Below, piece after piece: positions 9,401 to 16,633 of a stretch of DNA of 64,000 nt. The stretch spans positions 1,364,001 to 1,428,000 of the forward strand of contig NZ_CP093442.1 in the NCBI RefSeq assembly GCF_022814725.1. The letters are read 5' to 3'. Origin of the DNA: Bdellovibrio reynosensis. GTDB taxonomy: Bacteria > Bdellovibrionota > Bdellovibrionia > Bdellovibrionales > Bdellovibrionaceae. Numbering within the stretch: the first letter of the stretch is position 1; each line of letters opens with the position of its first letter. The translations under genes were made by a program, and so were the position numbers. The notes under the pieces are model-generated. The model was not told the origin of the DNA. It ran no database searches and saw nothing but the letters and a program-made list of their open reading frames with translations.

Positions 9401-10585
9401 TCAGCGACAAATCACGGTACTGCAATACTGTTTAAGACTATAGCTAATGGCACAAACACGAACGCAGAAACAATGCGAATAGATCATGATGGTGAAGTGG
9501 GTATTGGTACTTCATCACCGTCGGCGGCATTAGATGTCGCTAGAGATCAAGATAGCAACACCGCTGTTCGCGTAAGAAACTCTCACAACTCAGGTACTAC
9601 AGCTTATGCTAGTACAGCTGCTGAATCAGACGGATCAGCAATTGAAATGGTGGCTTACTCTACAACGCACACTGGGACATTTGGTACAGTTCCGATAGCA
9701 GACTCCGTAGCACTTCGCAGTTGGGCTGGTAAACCGACGAGCAATATGTTTGTGGGTACTGGATCCTCGGCACCACTGCATCTTGGAATTGCAAATACCC
9801 CAAGATTAACGTTTGCAACAAACGGCTACACGGGCCTTGGCACAACGACCCCGAATGGCCAACTTGATTTACAAGCAACCGGTGCCCACGAAATACGTTT
9901 CGGAAGCACAGGTATGAGTTCTACAAATAAAGATTTCAGAATCGTGCAAGATAATGCAGCTAACTTCACACGCCTTTCAACAGGTGGTGACACTTACACT
10001 TGGATGTCCTTCCAAATGGATACAGGCTTTGTAGGTATCGGAAATACAAGTCCGCAGTATACCTTAGATGTTACAGGAAACTTCCGTATCACAGGAACTC
10101 CGTACCGCAACGGTGGTGATATCGCATGGACTGTTCCTTCAGATAAACGCCTTAAAGATGTTACCGGCCAATATCAATATGGCTTAAAAGAAATCGCGAA
10201 TCTTGATGTCATCCGCTTCCGCTATAAAAACGGTAACGCGATTGGCGCAGAGACAGAAAAAGAATTCGTTGGAGTTTTGGCTCAAGAAGTACAAAAACAA
10301 ATCCCCGACGCCGTGAAATTGGAAAAGAACGGATACTTAAGCTTGAACAGCTCCCCTATTTTCTGGGCCCTAGTGAACTCAACAAAAGAGTTGAAGTTCC
10401 GCTGCGAATCCACTGAACAAAAAGTGGAAACTCATTCACGAATGATCGCAAGCCTGGTTGAAGAAAATAAAGAGCTAAAAGCGAAAGTGAAGAATACTGA
10501 ATCAGAAATGCAGAAGTTAAAAGCGGCGAATGATGATCTGAAAGCCCGCATGGATAAGATTGAAAGAATGCTTCTAAAGAAGTAA
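6488..10585 (+). CDS. modular fibre/adhesin with C-terminal S74 intramolecular chaperone (MAT-like)
   Basis: This 1365-residue exported protein starts with a signal peptide (residues 1-20, ending TAYA). Residues 21-160 form a domain shared with the gene at 59148-60665 (SNAVDMRNSTGVFDVPIGTG, SCEGGGTYTP, FHDGTGWK). The long middle is Gly/Ser/Thr-rich and phage-tail-fibre-like, with six copies of a GxVGIGxxSPxxxLDV motif at about residues 645, 748, 864, 1004, 1113 and 1181, each opening a module. From residue 1217, SDKRLKD begins a Peptidase_S74 domain; its Ser and the Lys five residues later match the self-cleaving dyad of endosialidase chaperones. A coiled coil ends the protein. The layout fits the mosaic adhesive trimer fibres of Bdellovibrio, which help recognise prey. 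The ligand is unknown. Confidence 0.85.
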   Translation: MKKRNVFAALLLLFSLTAYAVPGSLTYQGRIKDSQGQGLEVNGVVFEFTIMNPTGTCALYRETSNAVDMRNSTGVFDVPIGTGTKNFPAAAGFKLLDSFDNSAALSCEGGGTYTPLVDDKRVLRVQFHDGTGWKLISPDSEIRSVPFAGHAKVAQTALKLGSNVASDFVAKSSLPVCAAGEYLRHIAPSGTFVCSAPSVPGANVTGNIAGSAAGFTGSLVGDVSGTQGATSVDKIKGVTVDMTGIASGKVLKYDGSKWAPADDAGTAGSLTGLTGDVTSSGSPVATVTLADGTVATAKIVDGAVNSAKILDATIVDADIAAGAAIVDTKLATISTAGKVSGSAITSGTIAGTTAINTSGLIQTSNGFRVYQGANYVELKAPAALAGDLTFKLPDTLGSSGQVLTNNGSGNLTWSTPAVGSVTSVSASAPLASSGGATPTISLSDTVTAGTATKITYNAKGLVTGGASLVAGDIPNLTGDVTSTGGAASTKVVKIQNVGVVSTTPLTGQAFLFDGTNWGIQYFGFGQMRSTTTGNLQMPTSCSTADKTLTWSAITDTFACTTIAIANTQVSGLGTASTKNFGTSAGQLVELDGGARIPASLLPVAAGGVLVDGGNTTGAAISVGANDDHSLLLKTNNATRITVANSGNVGVGYGSPAVQLDVASKARVVDAATAYLMINGDSGNTQGDAGEVTGVLGFGSDGANTAGVPANGMTLEHLNFAGTHALAFRHYNASTMVERMRINNDGKVGIGTTAPIGTLDIVANNSSYLRIQQSSADTNAPAVAFAKSRGDITTPAAVLSGDRIMGLYGQAYHSGNAFTANIAAIQFLAAENITASAQGSSIDFGTTPIGSTTRSTRMTLGPNGYLGIGQSSPVVPLHVRSALATTATHPYRAGIIAEGEGTDVTGRIGLKTSSATESPVLLGYRSRGTIASPTTLSSGDVVLSIVGSGYDGTAWSAGANSGEMHFVTTEAHSATNHGTAILFKTIANGTNTNAETMRIDHDGEVGIGTSSPSAALDVARDQDSNTAVRVRNSHNSGTTAYASTAAESDGSAIEMVAYSTTHTGTFGTVPIADSVALRSWAGKPTSNMFVGTGSSAPLHLGIANTPRLTFATNGYTGLGTTTPNGQLDLQATGAHEIRFGSTGMSSTNKDFRIVQDNAANFTRLSTGGDTYTWMSFQMDTGFVGIGNTSPQYTLDVTGNFRITGTPYRNGGDIAWTVPSDKRLKDVTGQYQYGLKEIANLDVIRFRYKNGNAIGAETEKEFVGVLAQEVQKQIPDAVKLEKNGYLSLNSSPIFWALVNSTKELKFRCESTEQKVETHSRMIASLVEENKELKAKVKNTESEMQKLKAANDDLKARMDKIERMLLKK

Positions 10586-10619
10586 TTTCTTCTGGTCTGA
10601 CTGACGTGGTGAAACCACG

Positions 10620-10641
10620 CAAAAAGAAGCGGGCACCTTTT
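10620..10641 (+). repeat. copy of the dispersed GCAGGCACCTTTT repeat
   Basis: AAAAAGAAGCGGGCACCTTTT, one base different from the usual core, 35 bases after the fibre gene stop. Confidence 0.65.
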
Positions 10642-10663
10642 AGTCTTAGCGGAACTAATCGAA

Positions 10664-10697
10664 GAAAAAAAAGCAGTCTTCTCAGACTGCTTTTTAA
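10664..10697 (+). terminator. terminator of the fibre gene
   Basis: A GCAGTCT-TCTC-AGACTGC stem is flanked by A and T tracts and followed by TTTTTAATTTT. It is suitable for both strands. Confidence 0.85.
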
Positions 10698-10722
10698 TTT
10701 TATTCTCTTAAAAATTTATTTT

Positions 10723-10900
10723 TTTGATCGTTCGTCGTGGGATTTCCTTTGGCCTTAGTGCTTGGGTATCCCGGAGGTCGCCCCTCTGGCCCGCCACGAT
10801 GGCGTATCAAAGGCCAGTGAGGCAGGATGCCGTGGGCGACCGGAGCGGATACCCAAGCACTAAGGCCAAAGGAAATCCGCACCGAGGACTGCCGATCAAG
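10723..10900. repeat. long inverted repeat with perfect 32-bp arms beside ettA
   Basis: Arms 10740-10771 and 10847-10878 are perfect reverse complements over 32 bases. Weaker pairing continues outward to TTGATCG (10725-10731) and CGATCAA (10893-10899), which ends three bases from the ettA stop codon. The 75-base interior can form GGTCGCCC/GGGCGACC, CTGGCC/GGCCAG and CGCCA-CGA-TGGCG stems, a branched fold. Its payload differs from copies A-D. Confidence 0.85.
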
Positions 10901-10902
10901 AA

Positions 10903-12573
10903 CTAAACCATCTTAAAGCGAATACGTTTAGGCCCAGCATTCTCGCCAAGACGTTTTTTGCGGTCTTCTTCGTATTCAGAGAAGTTTCCTGGGAAGAACT
11001 CAATCTTAGAGTCCCCTTCAAACGCCATGATGTGCGTGCACACGCGGTCTAAGAACCAGCGATCATGCGAAATCACTACGGCAGATCCACCGAATTCAAG
11101 CAACGCTTCTTCAAGCGCACGCATCGTGTTTACGTCTAGATCATTTGTTGGCTCATCCAGAAGCAATAAGTTTGCACCTTGTTTAAGGATCTTCGCCATG
11201 TTTACGCGGTTTCTTTCTCCACCGGATAACTGACCGACTTTTTTCTGTTGGTCTGTTCCAGAGAAGTTAAACCAAGAAACGTACTGACGAGCATTGATTT
11301 CACGTGTTCCTAATTGGATCACGTCTGCTCCGCCAGAAAGTTCTTCATAAATAGTTTTGTTTGGATCCAAGGTCTCACGGGTTTGATCGACGTAAGCGAT
11401 CTTCACCGTCTCACCTACTTTGAATGAACCGCCATCTGGAGATTCCTTCCCCGTGATCATGCGGAATAAAGTCGATTTACCCACACCGTTCGGTCCGATA
11501 ACACCCACGATAGCCCCTTTTGGAATCGTGAAGCTCACGTTATCCAAAAGAACTTTGTGGTTGTAAGCCTTCGTGATGTCTTTAGCTTCGACAACGATGT
11601 CACCCAAACGAGGTCCTGGTGGGATGTAAATAGACATCTCTTGGATTTTTTCTGGCGATGCTTCTTTTAACAAGTTTTCGTAGTTAGAAATACGCGCCTT
11701 AGATTTTGCCTGACGAGCTTTAGCCCCTTGGCGAATCCAATCCAACTCTTTTTCAAGAGTCTTAGCTTTACGAGCTTGGTCCTTTTGTTCGTTCGCTGTG
11801 CGTTTGTCTTTTTGTTCAAGCCAAGACGTGTAGTTCCCTTTCCAAGGAATACCTTCACCGCGATCAAGTTCTAAGATCCAACCAGCAACGTTATCTAGGA
11901 AATAACGGTCATGCGTAACCGCAATAACTGTCCCTGGGAACTTAGAAAGATATTGTTCAAGCCAAGCCACTGATTCCGCATCCAAGTGATTCGTTGGCTC
12001 ATCCAGTAATAAAATATCTGGCTCAGACATAATCAAACGAGCCAAAGCCACACGGCGTTTTTCACCACCTGATAGATTTGTTACAGGCAAATCGCCATCT
12101 GGACAGCGAAGTGCATCCATCACGATTTCGATCTTCTGATCGACATCCCAAGCTCCCAAAGCTTCCAATTTTTCCTGGATGGCACCTTGTTTTTCGATCA
12201 GCTTGTTCATTTCATCCGGATCCAAGTCAGGATCGCTGAACTTATCATTGATGGCGTTATATTCTTTCATCAACTTTGGAAGTTCGCCCATGCCAGCAAA
12301 GATGTTTTCTTTTACCGTCAAAGTCTCATCCAACTGAGGTTCTTGTTCGAAGTAACCGACCTTCATCGTCTTAGATGGGAAGGCTTCACCCAAGAAATCC
12401 TTATCTACCCCTGCCATAATTCTAAGCAAAGTGGATTTACCAGAGCCGTTTAGACCCAAAACCCCGATTTTGGCGCCATAAAAGTAAGAAAGATAAATAT
12501 CCTTCAGCACATATCTTTGTGGAGGATATACTTTACTTACGCCCTTCATTGTGTAGATAATCTCTTGAGACAT
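10903..12573 (-). CDS. ettA: energy-dependent translational throttle protein, ABC-F ATPase
   Basis: ABC-F proteins have two ATPase domains and no membrane segment; EttA binds the ribosomal E site and gates the first peptide bond according to ATP/ADP level. The 556 residues match EttA length. Domain one has Walker A LGLNGSGKST and signature LSGGEKRRVALARL with DEPTNHLD; domain two has GPNGVGKST, QLSGGERNRVNMAKIL and DEPTNDLD. The linker carries the Lys/Arg-rich P-site-tRNA-interaction stretch (WIRQGAKARQAKSKARI). The start YTMKGVSKVYPPQ is diagnostic of EttA. AGGAG precedes the ATG. The stop codon nearly touches a long inverted repeat. Confidence 0.96.
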   Translation of the reverse strand: MSQEIIYTMKGVSKVYPPQRYVLKDIYLSYFYGAKIGVLGLNGSGKSTLLRIMAGVDKDFLGEAFPSKTMKVGYFEQEPQLDETLTVKENIFAGMGELPKLMKEYNAINDKFSDPDLDPDEMNKLIEKQGAIQEKLEALGAWDVDQKIEIVMDALRCPDGDLPVTNLSGGEKRRVALARLIMSEPDILLLDEPTNHLDAESVAWLEQYLSKFPGTVIAVTHDRYFLDNVAGWILELDRGEGIPWKGNYTSWLEQKDKRTANEQKDQARKAKTLEKELDWIRQGAKARQAKSKARISNYENLLKEASPEKIQEMSIYIPPGPRLGDIVVEAKDITKAYNHKVLLDNVSFTIPKGAIVGVIGPNGVGKSTLFRMITGKESPDGGSFKVGETVKIAYVDQTRETLDPNKTIYEELSGGADVIQLGTREINARQYVSWFNFSGTDQQKKVGQLSGGERNRVNMAKILKQGANLLLLDEPTNDLDVNTMRALEEALLEFGGSAVVISHDRWFLDRVCTHIMAFEGDSKIEFFPGNFSEYEEDRKKRLGENAGPKRIRFKMV

Positions 12574-12707
12574 GATGTCACACTCCTAAAAACGGTAGTT
12601 TTACCAGGGTAAAAATACTTGTCAAATGGAGTTCATTTTATCACACTATCGCCCTTGTGCATGAAGCACTACGATAGAAAATTACGGCAGATAGAATTAC
12701 ACAGCGA

Positions 12708-12947
12708 ATGAGTGACAGCATCTTAGAGCAACAACCCGATCAGCAGGAACAACTGCCGAAAAAGAAGGAGACTTCCAAAAAGCCTCTTTTTGGGAACCTC
12801 AATCAAGATCTTAGCCACGCATTAAATACCTGGGAAACGCTGACCGAACAAATGACGAATAAGATATCTCCAGAAGAAGAGCAGCTTTTGGAAGTAAAAC
12901 GTCTTCTTGGCGAATTAAAATCAAAATTAAGCGAATTTAGCGAGTAA
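12708..12947 (+). CDS. small acidic hypothetical protein
   Basis: Function not recognised. The 79 residues are Gln/Glu/Lys-rich at the N-terminus (EQQPDQQEQLPKKKE) and end in a predicted amphipathic helix (EEEQLLEVKRLLGELKSKLSEF) that could form a coiled coil. No signal peptide or membrane segment is present. The codon pattern looks coding, and the gene is divergent from ettA with its own 134-base upstream region containing a CTATCG...CGATAG inverted repeat (about 12645-12677). It converges on bolA, with structured element B between the two stops. Confidence 0.6.
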   Translation: MSDSILEQQPDQQEQLPKKKETSKKPLFGNLNQDLSHALNTWETLTEQMTNKISPEEEQLLEVKRLLGELKSKLSEFSE

Positions 12948-12991
12948 ACTATAGGTTTTGGGTTAGAATTTTTCGTATTACCGCGAACTAA

Positions 12992-13119
12992 GGGTTGGCG
13001 AGAAGGTCCCATATGCAAGGCGGAAGGGTTCTCGCGAAACGCAGGCGTACCTATCAGGTACGTCGGAGAGAAGCGAGGTTCCTAACAACGCAGTCAGATG
13101 GGGCCTTATCGGCGACCTG
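12992..13119. repeat. structured intergenic element, copy B, overlapping the bolA stop
   Basis: Imperfect arms (12997-13012 with 13098-13113, extending outward) enclose GCAAGGCGGA and ACAACGCAG boxes, a GGGTTCTCGC/GCGAGGTTCC stem, and the hairpin GTACCT-ATC-AGGTAC flanked by GCAGGC and GTCGGAG. The central stem differs from copies A and C on both sides, so base pairing is kept. The right arm contains the bolA stop codon. Confidence 0.75.
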
Positions 13120-13420
13120 ACTTCCCGAGACAGTCCGGCGATTCAAACCGAGAACTATCTTTTTCCCACTCTTGGGGTGTCAAAGTTTTCTGGGTCAGGG
13201 CATGTAAGCCGCTTTTTAGCTCATCTTTTAGCAAATCATTGATGAATCTTTGGCGGTCGATGCGGGAAAGACCTTCGAACTTATTTGAAACCGCCAAAAC
13301 TTTGAAGTGAGTTTCACTGTTTGGCGGGACCGAATGCATGTGGCTCTCGTTTTCGATCTCTAAATGAACGGGTTCAAGAGCCTGATTTAAAATTTCACTG
13401 ATTCTAGAAGCACGGGACAT
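13106..13420 (-). CDS. bolA: BolA family protein
   Basis: BolA proteins have a class-II KH-like fold and act with monothiol glutaredoxins in iron-sulfur metabolism or as transcription factors. The 104 residues show the family core: LEIENESHMHSVPPNSETHFKV, FEGLSRIDRQRFINDLL and GLHALTQKTLTPQEW, including the conserved His of the HALT motif. The last 15 residues (SRFESPDCLGKSGRR) go beyond the family core, and the final codons and TAA lie in the right arm of repeat element B, so the C-terminus may have been remodelled by that element. It starts three bases after the stop of the preceding gene and is the last gene of the parA operon. A glutaredoxin gene is at 27160. Confidence 0.92.
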   Translation of the reverse strand: MSRASRISEILNQALEPVHLEIENESHMHSVPPNSETHFKVLAVSNKFEGLSRIDRQRFINDLLKDELKSGLHALTQKTLTPQEWEKDSSRFESPDCLGKSGRR

Positions 13421-13423
13421 TAT

Positions 13424-14017
13424 TTAAGTGTTTCTCTTTTCGATTTTGGATTTGACGTAATCTAATCCCATTTTCGCCATAGTAATAACACCTTTTTCTT
13501 CCAATTTCTTTTCTACATCCTTAGCCGTGCGTAAAGCTTTCGCTGCCGCGATTTGCGCTAATGGATTTCCTACAGGAAGACCTTCGAAATTGCCGTCATG
13601 CATCCATTCATCAGCAACCGTGTCGGCAACTTCCATCACCTTCGGAGCTTTTTGGCGAAGCAGCTCGCTGCCATAGAAGTCCAAATGAACCTTAAGGCGC
13701 TCTTCACCGATATCAGAGCGGTCTGGATGACCGTGATTTGTGTCTTCTTCAGAAATCACTTCCGCGACGAAGATTTCTTCTTTCGTGATGCCTTCGTTAG
13801 CTGCTTCCGTGTTGATAGCTTCAGTGTCCTCTAAAACCGCTTCTGCTAGTTTTACAGTTTCATCTTCGTGATGTTTATCGGCCGCCATGTCGTGGTGGGG
13901 ACGACGTTTTTTAGCAGCATGGGGCTTCGAGTGGGACGCGTGATGACTCCCCTTTTTTGCAGCCTGGGTTTTAGTCGAATGCTTTTTCTTTCCATCATAA
14001 TGCTTAATTTCTGGCAT
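13424..14017 (-). CDS. charged, His/Lys-tailed protein of the parA operon, function unknown
   Basis: Not recognised as a known family. Residues 1-45 are strongly basic and His-rich (GKKKHSTK, KKGSHHASHSK, KKRRPHHD); residues 50-110 are acidic; residues 110-197 contain predicted helices (DFYGSELLRQKAPKVMEVADTV, KDVEKKLEEKG) and end in Lys/Arg. It is ten bases downstream of parA and three bases upstream of bolA, so the three genes are almost certainly one operon. AAGGGGA precedes the ATG. Partner proteins of ParA-type ATPases often have a short basic N-terminal peptide that stimulates the ATPase, so this is a reasonable candidate partner or cargo adaptor; that is inference from context. Confidence 0.75.
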   Translation of the reverse strand: MPEIKHYDGKKKHSTKTQAAKKGSHHASHSKPHAAKKRRPHHDMAADKHHEDETVKLAEAVLEDTEAINTEAANEGITKEEIFVAEVISEEDTNHGHPDRSDIGEERLKVHLDFYGSELLRQKAPKVMEVADTVADEWMHDGNFEGLPVGNPLAQIAAAKALRTAKDVEKKLEEKGVITMAKMGLDYVKSKIEKRNT

Positions 14018-14027
14018 GGTTTTCCCC

Positions 14028-14957
14028 TTAAACGAAGCCTAACATTTCTCGAGTCACAAAATCATAATCAGCTTTTACAGGCGATTTTCCAGCGAAAAGG
14101 CTTTTGCCGGAACGCACGGTGTTTTTAACCTCAGAAGAGGTTCGAATATAGCCCTTCATCAAACTATCCTCAAAAGATTCAATACACTTTTGTAGAAGCT
14201 CATGACTGGTGTTTTCGCGTCCATCAAATTTCGTGAAAAGAATTTTTCGACGGAACTGCAGGTTGAAGTCTTGCTTGATGTCTTCTAGCTCACTTAAGTT
14301 TTTTTCTAAACCCAGGAAGGCAAACTTATCTGGATTCACTGGCAACACGACTTCATCGGAAGCCACTGTGACTGCTGTATTCACCGCACTTAAGGCAGGT
14401 GCTGTATCAATTAGGATTAGATCATAGCGGTGACGGATTTTTGCTAATGGAGCTTTTACCACTTGCGCCCAATTGCGATTGGAGTTCATTAGAGCTCTAT
14501 CAAGGACTGAGTTATTTAATGAAGATGGTATTAGATCCACATGGGGTTCCACGAAACGAACGCACTCTTCAATGCTTTTGCGTTTCTCGACGATGTCTAC
14601 CCATACTGGCAAGGATTCATCTTCGACTCCCAAAGCGAAACTTAAGTTTGCTTGCTGATCTAAATCGATGAATAGAACTTTTGCCCCGTACATGGCAGCT
14701 CTTAAACCGACATTCAAAACAGAAGTGGTTTTTGCAACTCCACCCTTTAGCATTTGTACTGAGATAACTTTCTGCGGGTATTTATAGCCTGAAGCTAAAA
14801 GTAGCGTTCTCACCTCTTCGGGCATCAGCCATGGTGATTTTACTTTTTTATTTAGAACAGCTTCTGCTTTCTTTTTTACTTCAGTAGGAGAAATCTCCAT
14901 GAAAGAGGCCAGATCACTCAGGGTGATGCAAAACTCCTGCGTTGCCAGAACTGACAT
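14028..14957 (-). CDS. orphan ParA-family ATPase
   Basis: ParA/MinD ATPases dimerise with ATP, bind DNA or membrane without sequence specificity, and position cargo. The deviant Walker A motif KGGVAKTT is at residues 71-78, followed by VLFIDLDQQANLSFALG and the LILIDTAPAL switch, all typical. The first 60 residues look like a small helix-turn-helix (LSDLASFMEISPTEVKKKAEAVL), as in plasmid-type ParA proteins. No parB or parS-like site is adjacent, so it is probably not the chromosome-segregation ParA. A strong AAGGAGGA lies before the ATG, inside a duplicated 30-bp leader. It is first in an operon with a basic-tailed protein and bolA. Confidence 0.9.
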   Translation of the reverse strand: MSVLATQEFCITLSDLASFMEISPTEVKKKAEAVLNKKVKSPWLMPEEVRTLLLASGYKYPQKVISVQMLKGGVAKTTSVLNVGLRAAMYGAKVLFIDLDQQANLSFALGVEDESLPVWVDIVEKRKSIEECVRFVEPHVDLIPSSLNNSVLDRALMNSNRNWAQVVKAPLAKIRHRYDLILIDTAPALSAVNTAVTVASDEVVLPVNPDKFAFLGLEKNLSELEDIKQDFNLQFRRKILFTKFDGRENTSHELLQKCIESFEDSLMKGYIRTSSEVKNTVRSGKSLFAGKSPVKADYDFVTREMLGFV

Positions 14958-14964
14958 AGGACCT

Positions 14965-15024
14965 TCCTCCTTCGCTAAAGCTTCGGCGGATAAATCCTCC
15001 TTCGCAATTGCTAAGGCGGATAAC
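14965..15024 (-). repeat. tandem 30-bp duplication carrying the parA ribosome binding site
   Basis: Units 14965-14994 and 14995-15024 match at most positions. Read on the minus strand each is TTATCCGCC, a TTAGC-type centre and GCGAAGGAGGA. The downstream copy provides the Shine-Dalgarno sequence of parA; the upstream copy has an equally strong one with no start codon nearby. Confidence 0.75.
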
Positions 15025-15084
15025 CGGGTACGTTTAGGAAAGCGTACCTAGCAGGCGCGATGAGCGCAAGAACGGCGCACAGAG

Positions 15085-15336
15085 TTATGTATTTAAGTCT
15101 TCAAGGTGTGCGGCCTCATTCATTAAGAGGTCCCGCACCTCTTCGATGTTGTCTTTATAGGACCAGAGCAATTGTTCGCGCATTTTGCGTAACCGCCAGA
15201 CTTGCTCTTCACTTAATGGTTTTAATGAATCCACCATGTAGTGAAAGTGCAGATCGACTTCGCGTTTAAAGTCGCCATAATCTTCGTCATCTTCGCGATC
15301 TAAAAAATCGATAAATTCTTGCACAGCTGGATTCAT
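15085..15336 (-). CDS. small acidic helical protein, unknown
   Basis: Function not recognised. The ATG at 15336 (MNPAVQEFIDFLDREDDED) is preferred over the upstream frame extension because GAGGTG lies eight bases before it. The 83-residue product is acidic with long predicted helices (FKREVDLHFHYMVDSLK, EEQVWRLRKMREQLLWSYKDNIEEV) and has no signal peptide. It lies upstream of the parA operon in the same direction, about 130 bases away, with a GGTACG/CGTACC hairpin (15027-15048) between them. Confidence 0.65.
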   Translation of the reverse strand: MNPAVQEFIDFLDREDDEDYGDFKREVDLHFHYMVDSLKPLSEEQVWRLRKMREQLLWSYKDNIEEVRDLLMNEAAHLEDLNT

Positions 15337-15433
15337 AGTCACCTCATTCAACATTTTGCTATGCCTTGGCTGCATCTTAAAGTGGCGCCCCTGACATCTT
15401 GCTAACAATCACAGGCAAGATTATAGTCTGGGG

Positions 15434-15844
15434 ATGGCACCAGAAATGGCAGTGGGATATATCATAGGCTGGCTTCCTTCGGCGGCAGTCACGGCCGCAC
15501 ATATTTGGCTTCACCGTAAAAAAGTGAAGTCCGCCCGCTATCGCTTGTTACAAAGCAACCTGCAAAAGGTGCACTTGCAATGGCGAGAATCCCGTTCGGA
15601 TCTTGAACCTTTTGTTGAGGGAAAAGAAGAACAGGATTTGAAAGCCTATGAAAAAAATCTGCTTTTCATGGGAATGTTCTTTTTATTCTTAAGCTGGGTT
15701 GGATTTTTCTTTAACTTAATTGTGCTTCTTTCCGTTCATTCGCTAGCAATTTCGCGAAAAGAGCAGAAGGTTTTTGCCAGTAGCTTGACTGAACGAAATT
15801 TAAGTCCTGCCGAAGTTGATGCTGTTGTGAAGGAGCTTTCTTGA
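15434..15844 (+). CDS. small integral membrane protein
   Basis: Not a family I recognise. The 136 residues contain an N-terminal hydrophobic segment (about 6-26), a charged cytoplasmic-type stretch with many Lys/Arg (HRKKVKSARYRLL), and a strong pair of helices at about 75-105 (FMGMFFLFLSWVGFFFNLIVLL). The C-terminus is soluble. The stop codon overlaps the start of the pseudouridine synthase gene (TTGA), so the two are translationally coupled. No good Shine-Dalgarno sequence precedes the ATG. Confidence 0.65.
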   Translation: MAPEMAVGYIIGWLPSAAVTAAHIWLHRKKVKSARYRLLQSNLQKVHLQWRESRSDLEPFVEGKEEQDLKAYEKNLLFMGMFFLFLSWVGFFFNLIVLLSVHSLAISRKEQKVFASSLTERNLSPAEVDAVVKELS

Positions 15845-16524
15845 GTACGGAATTAATAATCATTGAGAAAAATAAGCACTGGCTGGTGGTGGATAAACCA
15901 GCTGGCATTAGTGTTCACAATGAAGTGGGCGACGTGAAGAGTCTTTTAAAAAAGCAGCTTCCAGCCGGATCTTATCAGGATATTTTTTTGGTTCACCGTT
16001 TGGATAAAGAAACTAGCGGGCTGATGCTTATAGCTTTGGATCAAAAGACGGCCGCGAACTTAGCTGATCTTTTTCAAACCCATCAGGCCGAGAAATTTTA
16101 TTACGCTGTTTTGCGCGGACCTATGCCCGTCACTGGACAGTGGCAAGAATGGAATCAATCCATTTCAGATAAAGCGGAGGGGCGCAAGAATCCGCAAGGT
16201 CTTAGCAAAGATCGTATTGAAGCGAAGACTCTTTTTAAAGTTGTTAAAGCCAATCGCTATTTTTCCTTAATTGAAGTTCGGCTGATGACGGGGCGCCAAC
16301 ACCAAATTCGCAAACACACGGCCATGGCTAAACATGCTATCGTCGGTGATTCTCGCTATGGCGATCCAAAGTACAACTCTAAGATGACGGGTATGTATGG
16401 TACGGATCGAATGTATTTGCATGCATTTAAATTACGCCTTCCACTAGAGGGTAAAACCCACGAATTTACGACTGGGATTCCTGCGGAGTTTGAAGAGTTA
16501 GTTAAATCCACTGAAGAACTGTAA
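15841..16524 (+). CDS. RluA-family RNA pseudouridine synthase
   Basis: Isomerises specific uridines in rRNA or tRNA to pseudouridine. The catalytic aspartate is D55 in VHRLDKETSG, the hallmark of the RluA family; the N-terminal WLVVDKPAGISVHNE and the later RTGRQHQIRKHTA-type motif (here MTGRQHQIRKHTAMAKHAIVGD) also match. At 227 residues it is a short member without an N-terminal S4 domain, like RluA or TruC. The target nucleotide cannot be assigned from sequence. The start is TTG at 15841, overlapping the stop of the upstream membrane protein gene. Confidence 0.9.
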   Translation: MSTELIIIEKNKHWLVVDKPAGISVHNEVGDVKSLLKKQLPAGSYQDIFLVHRLDKETSGLMLIALDQKTAANLADLFQTHQAEKFYYAVLRGPMPVTGQWQEWNQSISDKAEGRKNPQGLSKDRIEAKTLFKVVKANRYFSLIEVRLMTGRQHQIRKHTAMAKHAIVGDSRYGDPKYNSKMTGMYGTDRMYLHAFKLRLPLEGKTHEFTTGIPAEFEELVKSTEEL

Positions 16525-16562
16525 AAATCTCCCTCGGAAACCAACCGTTTGGTAAGAATTGC

Positions 16563-16581
16563 CTGTCAAATTTTCTGACAG
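16563..16581. promoter_or_regulatory. CTGTCA-N7-TGACAG inverted repeat upstream of the L,D-transpeptidase gene
   Basis: A perfect 6-bp inverted repeat with a 7-base spacer lies about 55 bases before the start codon, upstream of a TATAAG-like -10. It has the geometry of a repressor or activator operator. Confidence 0.4.
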
Positions 16582-16633
16582 TTTTCAAGGCGCCAAGAGC
16601 GGCATATAAGACAGCAAGTTTCCGGGGGTTTTT

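Noticed and set aside
10700-10906. Mirror-image 60-residue frames on both strands
   Set aside because: Both arise from the 32-bp inverted repeat near ettA and have no start signals.
13098-13118. GCCGATAA as a FliA promoter in the right arm of element B (also in D)
   Set aside because: The match lies over the bolA and SDR stop codons, has no -35 box at the right distance, and is explained by coding bases plus stop.
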